Of a stretch of DNA of 10,736 bases, positions 6,200 to 10,736 are shown piece after piece; the stretch's first letter is position 1; every line of letters begins with the position of its first letter. The stretch lies in contig CANQNA010000043.1 in the NCBI GenBank assembly GCA_947625005.1, positions 1-10,736 on the forward strand, written 5' to 3'. Source of the stretch: an uncultured Bacilli bacterium (GTDB lineage: Bacteria; Bacillota_I; Bacilli_A; RF39; UBA660). Below the pieces are notes generated by a model, which searched no databases, was not told where the DNA came from, and saw nothing but the letters and a program-made list of their open reading frames with translations. A program made the translations under genes and the position numbers.

Positions 6200-6436
6200 C
6201 TAAGGAAATAAATATTTTTCTTTATTTTGAACGTTATTTCCTATATATTTATTAAATTCTTCAGTATTAATATAATAATTATATTTTTTTCTACCAGGTA
6301 ATTTTACAGCATATCCAAAAGGGAATAGCCCTTTTTGTAAACAAACCCTTATAAATTCATCACTTTTTTTAAGAATTCTAGCTACTTTAGCTGTTGTTAG
6401 TTTATCTTCTTTAGTAAATATATTATTATTGTTCAT
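6200..6436 (-). CDS. xis: Excisionase-like small DNA-binding protein, 78 aa
   Basis: The start is ATG 6436 (MNNNNIFTK), not the in-frame ATG five codons upstream, because the AAAGGAG of the RBS lies between them. The core LTTAKVARILKKSDEFIRVCLQKGLFPFGYAVKLPGRKKYNYYINTEEFNKYIG is a winged-helix (MerR/HTH_17-like) fold as in excisionases: helix-turn-helix, then a basic wing (PGRKKYNYYI). The gene begins 1 bp after the rep stop codon and lies directly upstream of int, the standard xis-int order. It probably bends DNA at the attachment site and directs Int towards excision. The symbol rests on position and fold, not a close match. Confidence 0.75.
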   Translation of the reverse strand: MNNNNIFTKEDKLTTAKVARILKKSDEFIRVCLQKGLFPFGYAVKLPGRKKYNYYINTEEFNKYIGNNVQNKEKYLFP

Positions 6437-6437
6437 A

Positions 6438-7388
6438 TTAACTCCTTTCATTTTTATTTGAATTTAAATATTCTTTATTTGCAATATCAATAATTCTAGT
6501 TAAAATATTAGGTATTTCATCAATAGTTGAATCGTCACTAATACAAATTGGATTTACTGATATATTATTTAAAAAAGTAATATATCTTCTTACTGTATTA
6601 TAAGAAAATTTTTTACTTACTTCTGTCATACCATACTGTTGAACTAATTTTATAAATTCAATTAATCTATTTTTTATAGTATTGCTATAATTAGAATTTA
6701 TAATTAATTCTATAGCTTTAGTAAGTTTATAATAATTTCCTATATATAAATAATCTTCAAAATATTTAAAGAAATATTTTTCCATAAATTCTTTGCTCCA
6801 ATATAAGTCTATGTCCCTTTCTATTCCTAATTTTTTATATAATGAATGTATTTTTTTATTTTTTAACTGTAATTCTACTCTTAATACATTATCAAATTCT
6901 GGTATATTACATTGACAGCCTTTATTGTATATATTTATTTTATAACTAGCAGAACGATTTGTTAGCGAGATACTAGTGTCATAAACTGTGGTAGACTTTA
7001 TATATTTATATTTAGTCCTATGCTTATTAAGTAAGATAAATATATTTTGCATTTCCAAGCTCGATAGCTGTAAGTCAACTTTATAATCACATCGACATAC
7101 GTTAAATATAATATCTTCTTTATTTATATTTACTACTTCCAGTATAATATTTGTTAATTTGTCTATAAATTCATTTTTATCATCTAAAGTGATGTTGTAT
7201 CTATTTAATACCCTATCAACTTCTGTTTGAATTAGTAAAGATTTAGACATTTTAAAATAATAAAAACGAATATTTTTATATTTAAATGAATATATACACC
7301 TAGTATCACACCTTTTAAATAAATGATAAAAATTAGGTATTTGATTTATTAAAATGTTTTTAATACTTAAATATATAGTATGTATCAT
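6438..7388 (-). CDS. Phage/plasmid replication protein, gene II/X type, 316 aa
   Basis: Probably starts rolling-circle-type replication of the excised element. It opens MIHTIYLSIKNI, the usual start of the clostridial gene II/X-like Rep family (TIGR01629/Phage_X-CRI). It carries the family's CRCDYKVDLQL (normally RIDYxxD), then TTVYDTSISLTNRSASYKINIYNKG (TS.....S..I.iYdK) and LRVELQLKNKKI. The C-terminus (about 215-300) is helical and resembles the family's LIEFIKLVQQYGMTEVSKKFS..T..RYI segment. I cannot point to the catalytic tyrosine with confidence. RBS AAAGGAGATAAAT precedes ATG 7388. The stop codon is 1 bp before the xis start, so the two are translationally coupled. Confidence 0.8.
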   Translation of the reverse strand: MIHTIYLSIKNILINQIPNFYHLFKRCDTRCIYSFKYKNIRFYYFKMSKSLLIQTEVDRVLNRYNITLDDKNEFIDKLTNIILEVVNINKEDIIFNVCRCDYKVDLQLSSLEMQNIFILLNKHRTKYKYIKSTTVYDTSISLTNRSASYKINIYNKGCQCNIPEFDNVLRVELQLKNKKIHSLYKKLGIERDIDLYWSKEFMEKYFFKYFEDYLYIGNYYKLTKAIELIINSNYSNTIKNRLIEFIKLVQQYGMTEVSKKFSYNTVRRYITFLNNISVNPICISDDSTIDEIPNILTRIIDIANKEYLNSNKNERS

Positions 7389-7422
7389 AATATTTATCTC
7401 CTTTCATAATAATAAATTAAAA

Positions 7423-7475
7423 ACTAGCTTTTTATATAAAAATCGAAAAATCTAACCCTATATTAAAAAGCTAGT
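7423..7475 (-). terminator. Long-loop hairpin ahead of rep: terminator or attenuator
   Basis: ACTAGCTTTTTA (7423-7434) and TAAAAAGCTAGT (7464-7475) form a 12-bp stem around a 29-nt loop. On the minus strand the stem is followed by TTTTTAATTT, so it can end DUF927 transcripts. It also lies only about 20 bp ahead of the rep RBS, leaving little room for a separate promoter, so rep may depend on read-through. A hairpin with an exposed loop before a Rep gene is also a plausible double-strand origin. Confidence 0.55.
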
Positions 7476-7487
7476 AATAATCTTTAT

Positions 7488-8150
7488 CTATTTTTTTTTA
7501 ACTTCCGCAGGCTGCATAGGAAAGGCATAAAACCTTATATTTTTGTTCCTATACTTCTTTTGTACGGAGTAGCAATTTTTCGAATCATCTTCGCTTTTTT
7601 TATATAAAATATAGTCTCTTTTTGCGAATTCTCTTATGGTTTTTCTAAAGCTAAACCCATTACTTTCAAGTAAATTTTCTAATGTGTGTGGAAAATAATA
7701 ATAAATATTATTATTATATATACCATACCTATTATAGCTGTCACCATATACGTCATCTTCATCATACCTTTGGTCAAAATCTTTTATTCCGTTAAAGTTA
7801 GAATGGTTTGCTAAAGTATAACTCTTTATAAAATCGTAGGCTTTCTCAACTACATCTATATCTTTGTCATTGTCTAACATTTTAAGAATATCTTCTCCCA
7901 TTTTAATTGAATCTTCATAATCACTCTTACCAAATATTTCTTTGCTAACAATAATATCGCTTAATGTAACTAAAGCTACTGCTGATATATAAGAAGATAC
8001 TGTATTACTAGAAATTTCTTGTAGATTACTTTTTATTTTGTTAAAATTATCTTTTAATATTTTGTAATCATCTTTTGAGTATTTTTTTATTAAAGCCTCA
8101 ATAAACTTTTTACCTGCAGTGCCATAATTATTTGATAAAAATTCATACAT
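7488..8150 (-). CDS. C-terminal part of the frameshifted DUF927 helicase, 220 aa
   Basis: Begins MYEFLSNNYGTAGKKFIEAL, which in the DUF927 family follows directly on the '...RxLELxGxPF' end of the ATPase domain; here that end is in the upstream ORF in another frame. No RBS precedes ATG 8150, which lies 8 nt after the upstream stop, so any translation would be by re-initiation. Residues 30-125 are helical; residues about 155-215 look like a winged-helix ending (TLENLLESNGFSFRKTIREFAKRDYI). It ends in KKK encoded by a run of A. Most likely this is the tail of a broken gene rather than an independent protein. Confidence 0.7.
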   Translation of the reverse strand: MYEFLSNNYGTAGKKFIEALIKKYSKDDYKILKDNFNKIKSNLQEISSNTVSSYISAVALVTLSDIIVSKEIFGKSDYEDSIKMGEDILKMLDNDKDIDVVEKAYDFIKSYTLANHSNFNGIKDFDQRYDEDDVYGDSYNRYGIYNNNIYYYFPHTLENLLESNGFSFRKTIREFAKRDYILYKKSEDDSKNCYSVQKKYRNKNIRFYAFPMQPAEVKKK

Positions 8151-8158
8151 ATTAGAAC

Positions 8159-9301
8159 TTATTTATAGTCAAAAGGTGACCCCTCTAATTCTAATATTCT
8201 TGTAGCAATGCCAGTAGTAGATGAACGGGTAGTTATAGTTTCTTCTCCTGTGGTTAAAATTAATAGTTTAAATTCATTAAGAGCTTGAATACCACCAGTT
8301 TTGTTTCCACGTACTTTTCCTAAACCACTTGATAAGGTAAAAATTAGCTTTTCTAACTCTTTTTGTGAATTATTTATTTGTCGTTCATCTATTGCTAACA
8401 CTAAATTATTATAAAAATTTGCCAGTCTTTCCATTCCAACAGTTGTAGAATTAAAAGTACATATCATATCTTCTGGTTTTCCCCATACAGATAAAGCAGT
8501 TTGAAGCATAGCACTTTTTCCTGCCCTTGAAGCACCATAGTTATGAATAACAAATATTCTCTGATTAAGAAGTGATATTAAAGGTGAAGAGAAAGAAGCC
8601 GATAAAATAAATCGAAATAATTTATTTACACGCAAATATTTAACACCGTTTACCCACTCTTCTAAAGTACCATTTGTTGATAATGCTCCTATCCATTTTG
8701 TTGAATTTAAATCATCTTCTATCATAATATTATTAGAATATGGAACAAATTCAGTATTGTTGTTAGCCCATCCAAGTTTAGATACAGATTTTTTAATTGG
8801 TATCCTTTTGAATTCAGTATTTATATTTTCAAAAGTAGATAAATATTCTATAAATTTAATAGAATTTCTACTATTAACTGGAATACCAAAATCAGCTAAA
8901 TCTAACAATTTTAAACTATTATATACTTGGCTCTTTTTAAAGATACCAGTTTTCCATTTTCCATACTTTTTAATAGCTATAACAAGCTTTTCTGTATTAT
9001 TATCAGTGTTTAATATAACTCCAGTTATAAATACCAAACAACTTGAAAGTAATTTTATTTCTTTTTCCTCTTTACCAATATCATAATAATATATTTTATC
9101 TCCTTCTATTAAAAAATTATAAGGGATAATAAGTGAAAATACTTTATCGTCAATAGTTATATTTATTGTATTTTCCTCTGGCTCGATTTCTGCTGTATCT
9201 TCAGCTTTATCAATTTCCTTTAATTCAATTGTTGTATCTTCAACTCTTTCGTTTTCCTTTAATTCAATTGTTGTATCTGCTACTTTTTTGTTTTTTTTCA
9301 T
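8159..9301 (-). CDS. N-terminal part of DUF927 superfamily helicase/ATPase, 380 aa, truncated
   Basis: A P-loop ATPase of the DUF927 family, found in SCCmec Cch-type self-loading helicases and many phage-like elements, probably unwinding DNA for replication of the excised circle. ATG 9301 is the start because AAAGGAGG precedes it by 7 nt; the in-frame ATG at 9319 lies upstream of that RBS. Residues about 8-45 are three copies of a 13-aa repeat (DTTIELKENERVE-like). The conserved core starts near KLGWANNN. Walker A is G256-ASRAGK-S263 and Walker B LVLAIDE (300-306); LLILTTGEE is a sensor-1-like strand. The frame ends at a TAA after LELEGSPFDYK, while family members continue for about 200 residues. 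Those residues are in the next ORF, one frame over. Confidence 0.85.
   Translation of the reverse strand: MKKNKKVADTTIELKENERVEDTTIELKEIDKAEDTAEIEPEENTINITIDDKVFSLIIPYNFLIEGDKIYYYDIGKEEKEIKLLSSCLVFITGVILNTDNNTEKLVIAIKKYGKWKTGIFKKSQVYNSLKLLDLADFGIPVNSRNSIKFIEYLSTFENINTEFKRIPIKKSVSKLGWANNNTEFVPYSNNIMIEDDLNSTKWIGALSTNGTLEEWVNGVKYLRVNKLFRFILSASFSSPLISLLNQRIFVIHNYGASRAGKSAMLQTALSVWGKPEDMICTFNSTTVGMERLANFYNNLVLAIDERQINNSQKELEKLIFTLSSGLGKVRGNKTGGIQALNEFKLLILTTGEETITTRSSTTGIATRILELEGSPFDYK
9214..9278 (-). repeat. In-frame tandem duplication at the DUF927 N-terminus
   Basis: An exact 26-bp sequence occurs at 9214-9239 and 9253-9278, offset by 39 bp, encoding a 13-residue repeat (DTTIELKE plus five residues). 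A third, diverged unit (DTAEIEPEE) follows. It extends the acidic, probably disordered N-terminus without breaking the frame. Confidence 0.75.
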
Positions 9302-9332
9302 AGAAATTCCTCCTTTCATATACCGACCAAAA

Positions 9333-9347
9333 AGCTACATTGTAGCT
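9333..9347. promoter_or_regulatory. Perfect 15-bp palindrome upstream of the DUF927 gene
   Basis: AGCTACATTGTAGCT is self-complementary around its central base and lies about 30 bp before the DUF927 start. In the minus-strand RNA it can form a short hairpin followed by TTTTTGG. It could be an operator or a weak leader attenuator. Confidence 0.4.
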
Positions 9348-9423
9348 CAATGACGTTTTAAAAAAAATATTTTCTATCAAACCTTTACTTTTATATATAA
9401 ATATGTTAATATATATATAGATG

Positions 9424-9453
9424 TTATAAATTATCACATTTATAGTAAGGCAA
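9424..9453 (-). promoter_or_regulatory. Candidate promoter of the DUF927-rep-xis-int genes
   Basis: On the minus strand TTGCCT (9448-9453) is followed after 18 bp by TTATAA (9424-9429). The boxes are only moderate matches. The position is reasonable because the hsdS terminator at 9545-9560 isolates this gene cluster from the hsdS promoter. Confidence 0.35.
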
Positions 9454-9466
9454 AGTTTAATAGAGT

Positions 9467-9494
9467 AGAAGCAATTAATTTTGCTTCTTTTTTT
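9467..9494 (+). terminator. Strong plus-strand intrinsic terminator
   Basis: An 8-bp perfect stem (AGAAGCAA / TTGCTTCT), a 6-nt loop and a run of seven T. It is oriented against the local genes, so it either ends the candidate small RNA or blocks plus-strand transcription from entering the element. Confidence 0.65.
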
Positions 9495-9500
9495 AATAAA

Positions 9501-9536
9501 AGCTCATGTTGTACTTCTCGGCTCAACCCACACGCT
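9501..9536. other. G+C-rich non-coding island, candidate origin or transfer site
   Basis: This stretch (AGCTCATGTTG ... CTCAACCCACACGCT) is about half G+C in DNA otherwise near a fifth to a quarter. GCTCA occurs twice in direct orientation (9502-9506 and 9521-9525), and GTTG/CAAC half-sites are present. It lies between two hairpins (9467-9488 and 9545-9560). A structured, base-skewed non-coding site in an element with a rolling-circle Rep suits a double-strand origin or oriT. No known nick sequence was recognised. Confidence 0.35.
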
Positions 9537-9544
9537 AAAAAAGA

Positions 9545-9560
9545 TATTGGTTTACCAATA
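9545..9560 (-). terminator. Terminator downstream of hsdS
   Basis: TATTGG TTTA CCAATA is a 6-bp stem with T-rich tails on both strands; on the minus strand it is followed by TCTTTTTTAG. It lies 17 bp after the hsdS stop and can end hsdS transcripts. Plus-strand transcripts would also meet CTTTTTT. Confidence 0.6.
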
Positions 9561-9576
9561 CTTTTTTATATTTTAT

Positions 9577-10185
9577 TTAGTTTCTTGCAACATCTTCGAA
9601 CATATTATATATTTTTAGTCTTTCTTCATTATTTTTAATTGCAAGTTCAATATATTTTTTTTGTTCTTCTATACTAGGTATACTTACTTCAAGGTCCATA
9701 ACAGTTTTACAAACTAATCTATATCTATTGCCTTCCTTTGCATTTTCCCTAAAATAATTTTTAATATAATCAGTTGTTAGTAAAAAATATAGAAATAATG
9801 GAAGTATTCTATCAGTTTTAGCCCTTAATATTATTGTTTTTTGATGATATATATAATCCATTTCATTACTATTTTGCCAATTTATATATATTGGTTCATA
9901 ATCATAGTTACTTATAGGAAGTACTATATCTTCTTTTTGTATTAAACAATTATTTTGTTTGTTGTTCATATTAATATATGCAATATCGTTTTGATTAGTA
10001 GAAGATTCATCAATAGTATTTTTTAAATCTAGTGCTTTACAAAGTGGTAATAAATTTCCATATGTTAACACTTTAACTTTTTTTATATTGAACATATCTT
10101 TTGGCTTAGTTTTATCTGAATCTGATAGTGTAGTTCCCCTTTGGATATTTGCAAGAGCGTATAAAGGTAATTTCAAATGTTCCAT
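9577..10185 (-). CDS. Solitary half-size type I restriction specificity subunit (HsdS), 202 aa
   Basis: Contributes DNA sequence recognition to a type I restriction-modification complex. ATG 10185 is chosen because AAGGAGG lies 8 nt before it; the GTG at 10194 is part of that RBS. The N-terminus (LPLYALANIQRGTTLSDSD) is the usual start of a target-recognition domain. The second half has the typical LPLFLYFLLTTDYIKNYF segment, then GNRYRLVCKTVMDLEVSIPSIEEQKKYIELAI and a short helix. There is one recognition domain instead of two (full HsdS is about 400 aa). Half-size HsdS proteins can pair to give a working subunit, so this may retarget a host HsdMR elsewhere. No hsdM or hsdR is in the window. 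It has its own promoter and terminator and thus is an independent cargo gene. It could also be an inactive remnant. Confidence 0.75.
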   Translation of the reverse strand: MEHLKLPLYALANIQRGTTLSDSDKTKPKDMFNIKKVKVLTYGNLLPLCKALDLKNTIDESSTNQNDIAYINMNNKQNNCLIQKEDIVLPISNYDYEPIYINWQNSNEMDYIYHQKTIILRAKTDRILPLFLYFLLTTDYIKNYFRENAKEGNRYRLVCKTVMDLEVSIPSIEEQKKYIELAIKNNEERLKIYNMFEDVARN

Positions 10186-10204
10186 ATATTTCACCTCCTT
10201 GACA

Positions 10205-10213
10205 TTTTGGTCG
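10205..10213. repeat. TTTTGGTCG, inverted partner of CGACCAAAA at 9324-9332
   Basis: A 9-bp inverted pair brackets the hsdS transcription unit; each copy lies about 10-15 nt ahead of a ribosome binding site (hsdS and DUF927). It might be a regulatory site or a recombination half-site. It is short enough to be chance. Confidence 0.3.
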
Positions 10214-10242
10214 AAATAATTACTTTGAGCTTCTATGCGAAC

Positions 10243-10271
10243 ATTGTATCATTAAAAAATTTATTTGTCAA
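10243..10271 (-). promoter_or_regulatory. Consensus promoter of hsdS
   Basis: On the minus strand TTGACA (10266-10271), a 17-bp spacer and TACAAT (10243-10248) form a near-perfect vegetative promoter, the strongest in the window. Transcription should start near 10236, giving a leader of about 50 nt. It implies constitutive expression of the HsdS subunit. Confidence 0.8.
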
Positions 10272-10451
10272 CACTTTTTTTAAAAAAATTTTAATTTTTT
10301 TTTCAGTACACATATAAAATGCAGTAAATTCAATAAATTTTTACTTTATTTTTTTTATAAATTAAAAATTTTAAATATTAAATTTAAAAAAATTTAATAT
10401 ATATTATATTGAATTGATTAAGATTAAGATTAAGATAAAAAATATTATATA

Positions 10452-10481
10452 TATATTAAAAATAGTTGCTACTTTGTTACT
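10452..10481 (+). repeat. Right end repeat (attR) of the integrase element
   Basis: TATATTAAAAATA plus GTTGCTACTTTGTTACT match 5054-5084 except for one A. The sequence right of the core (ATTGAATATACAAAATAAATT) differs from that at 5085. It resembles the outer left end at 73-140: CTTTGTTA, then GAATAT, then the TGTATATTA units. Confidence 0.7.
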
Positions 10482-10502
10482 ATTGAATATACAAAATAAA
10501 TT

Positions 10503-10578
10503 TGTATATTACGTGTATATTGCGTGTATATTAAGCATTAAATTTTTGCAACTTTTAATAGCTTTTAATAACTTTTTT
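10503..10578 (+). repeat. Right-end iteron array (three 11-bp plus three 10-bp units)
   Basis: TGTATATTACG, TGTATATTGCG and TGTATATTAAG are tandem 11-bp units at 10503, 10514 and 10525. After 13 bp come three 10-bp units: CAACTTTTAA, TAGCTTTTAA and TAACTTTTTT at 10549, 10559 and 10569. Order and orientation match the left array (119-173). Likely arm-type protein-binding sites; replication iterons are the alternative. Confidence 0.6.
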
Positions 10579-10591
10579 AAACATAAATAAT

Positions 10592-10622
10592 AACCGGTAA
10601 TACCAATGATTACCGGTTTTTT
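10592..10622. terminator. Hairpin replacing the rpsI terminator at the right end
   Basis: AACCGGTAAT / ATTACCGGTT form a 10-bp stem with a 7-nt loop, followed on the plus strand by TTTTTT and on the minus strand by ATTATTTATG. It is about 40 bp downstream of the rpsI stop codon, so it may now end rpsI transcripts and also stop plus-strand transcripts from reading antisense into rpsI. The better T-tract is on the plus strand. Confidence 0.65.
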
Positions 10623-10658
10623 GTAGTATTGTATTGATTTGTAAAAAAACTCTCGTAA

Positions 10659-10736
10659 TTATCTCTTTGAGAATTGAGGTGCTTTTCTTGCTTTCTTAAG
10701 ACCGTATTTTCTTCTTTCTTTTACTCTTGAATCTCT
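10659..10736 (-). CDS. rpsI: 30S ribosomal protein S9, C-terminal 25 codons (partial)
   Basis: The minus strand reads RDSRVKERRKYGLKKARKAPQFSKR and then TAA (10659-10661). This is the highly conserved S9 C-terminus, whose SKR tail reaches the tRNA in the ribosomal P site. The gene continues beyond the right edge of the window. The last codons overlap the attachment repeat; the insertion leaves the protein sequence intact and changes only the stop codon (TAG predicted before insertion, TAA now). Confidence 0.97.
   Translation of the reverse strand, partial: RDSRVKERRKYGLKKARKAPQFSKR

Larger units (their letters stand above)
9419..9494 (+). ncRNA. Candidate small antisense RNA opposite the DUF927 promoter region
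   Basis: On the plus strand, TTTACT (9384-9389) is spaced 17 bp from TAATAT (9407-9412). The predicted transcript of about 75 nt ends in a clear intrinsic terminator: AGAAGCAA (9467-9474), loop TTAATT, TTGCTTCT (9481-9488), then T7. It has no ORF and overlaps the predicted minus-strand promoter of the helicase gene. The terminator has no other plus-strand gene to serve, which is the main argument for a transcript. Confidence 0.4.
5068..10481 (-). mobile_element. 5.4-kb integrative element: int, xis, rep, DUF927, hsdS
   Basis: Both ends carry GTTGCTACTTTGTTACT in direct orientation. All genes are on the minus strand. Functionally it has integration (int), excision control (xis-like), rolling-circle-type replication initiation (gene II/X Rep), a helicase-like ATPase (DUF927, frameshifted), and host-interaction cargo (half HsdS). 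No packaging or conjugation genes are seen, so it would rely on self-replication after excision and a helper for transfer. The helicase break suggests this copy may be impaired in replication. Confidence 0.65.
10186..10658. other. Non-coding right end: promoter, attR, iterons, hairpin
   Basis: About 470 bp without a gene. It holds the hsdS promoter (10243-10271), AT-only DNA, three GATTAA units (10416-10433) just inside the element end, the right copy of the end repeat (10452-10481), the iterons (10503-10578) and the hairpin (10592-10622). The part from 10482 to 10659 looks like the ends of a separate element with its genes missing. Confidence 0.6.
68..10669. mobile_element. Composite integrated mobile DNA at the 3' end of rpsI
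   Basis: Bounded by the TATCTCTTTG direct repeat. Contents include two tyrosine recombinases, an excisionase-like protein, a gene II/X-type Rep, a DUF927 helicase, a solitary HsdS, and sortase/surface-protein cargo. No capsid, portal, type IV secretion or VirD4-like gene is visible, so it is not a complete prophage or a self-transmissible ICE. Internal repeats show it is composite: the unit 5068-10481 has its own ends, and 10482-10659 looks like a remnant of a further element. Whether these are stacked in tandem or nested cannot be settled from one sequence. Confidence 0.7.

Noticed and set aside
8155..8170. Programmed -1 frameshift in the DUF927 gene
   Set aside because: The sequence around the stop (TAT AAA TAA) is not an X-XXY-YYZ slippery heptamer and no strong downstream structure is seen. 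A simple 1-nt deletion in an A run explains the break better.
8757..9086. A 109-aa open frame on the plus strand
   Set aside because: It lies entirely inside the DUF927 coding region on the opposite strand, has no good RBS, and encodes a low-complexity hydrophobic product. It is a shadow of the real gene.
9302..9319. Earlier ATG for the DUF927 gene (MKGGIS...)
   Set aside because: Those codons are the AAAGGAGG ribosome binding site of the ATG at 9301. The same reasoning moves the starts of the xis-like gene (to 6436) and hsdS (to 10185).
10282..10440. Replication origin in the AT-only stretch with GATTAA repeats
   Set aside because: Only three 6-bp units and otherwise plain A/T runs; no DnaA boxes or iterons of useful length. 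It is mentioned only as a possible part of the element end.
1..10736. Mycoplasma-type code (TGA as Trp), given the very low G+C
   Set aside because: Trp is TGG in the genes, the frames close normally under the standard code, and a cell-wall sortase system argues against a wall-less mollicute.

Overview
The window comes from a very AT-rich, Gram-positive-type genome, most likely a low-G+C Firmicute (Bacillota) of the clostridial or related gut kind. The evidence is strong AAAGGAGG ribosome binding sites, a class B sortase with a matching surface protein, an AP2-type tyrosine integrase, a phage gene II/X-type Rep, and a standard genetic code (Trp is TGG). Chromosome is visible only at the two edges. 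At the right edge is the last 25 codons of rpsI (ribosomal protein S9, minus strand). At the left edge is the hairpin that was probably the original rpsI terminator. Everything between about 68 and 10669 looks like integrated mobile DNA at the 3' end of rpsI, bounded by a 10-bp direct repeat (TATCTCTTTG). Joining the flanks across this repeat restores a complete rpsI ending in TAG; insertion has replaced this with TAA.

The left half (about 78-5067) holds small cargo genes: a 59-aa ORF missing from simple ORF lists (327-506, minus), two small helical proteins (626-946 and 985-1242), an Xre-type regulator (1243-1446, minus), a secreted and apparently sortase-anchored protein of 481 aa (1597-3042), its class B sortase (3109-3891), about 480 bp of non-coding DNA, and a minimal 186-aa tyrosine recombinase (4374-4934) whose ribosome binding site can be locked in a leader hairpin.

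The right half (5068-10481) is a 5.4-kb unit with all genes on the minus strand: integrase, excisionase-like protein, gene II/X Rep, a DUF927 helicase/ATPase split in two by an apparent 1-nt deletion, and a solitary half-size HsdS specificity subunit with a consensus promoter. A near-identical repeat of about 30 bp marks its two ends. The predicted excised junction has a perfect 8-bp inverted repeat around a 9-bp spacer, as expected of a tyrosine-recombinase core, and it doubles as the integrase terminator.

Both outer ends also carry matching iteron arrays (11-bp units followed by three 10-bp units) in the same orientation. Four junctions share a CTTTG core, three of them extended to CTTTGTTA. 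The best reading is site-specific accretion: a sortase/surface-protein element, a Rep/DUF927/HsdS element and a gene-less remnant of about 190 bp stacked at rpsI. A single outer element interrupted by the inner one is the main alternative. No conjugation machinery, capsid genes, CRISPR or tRNA is seen, so these look like mobilizable or satellite-type elements that depend on helpers.
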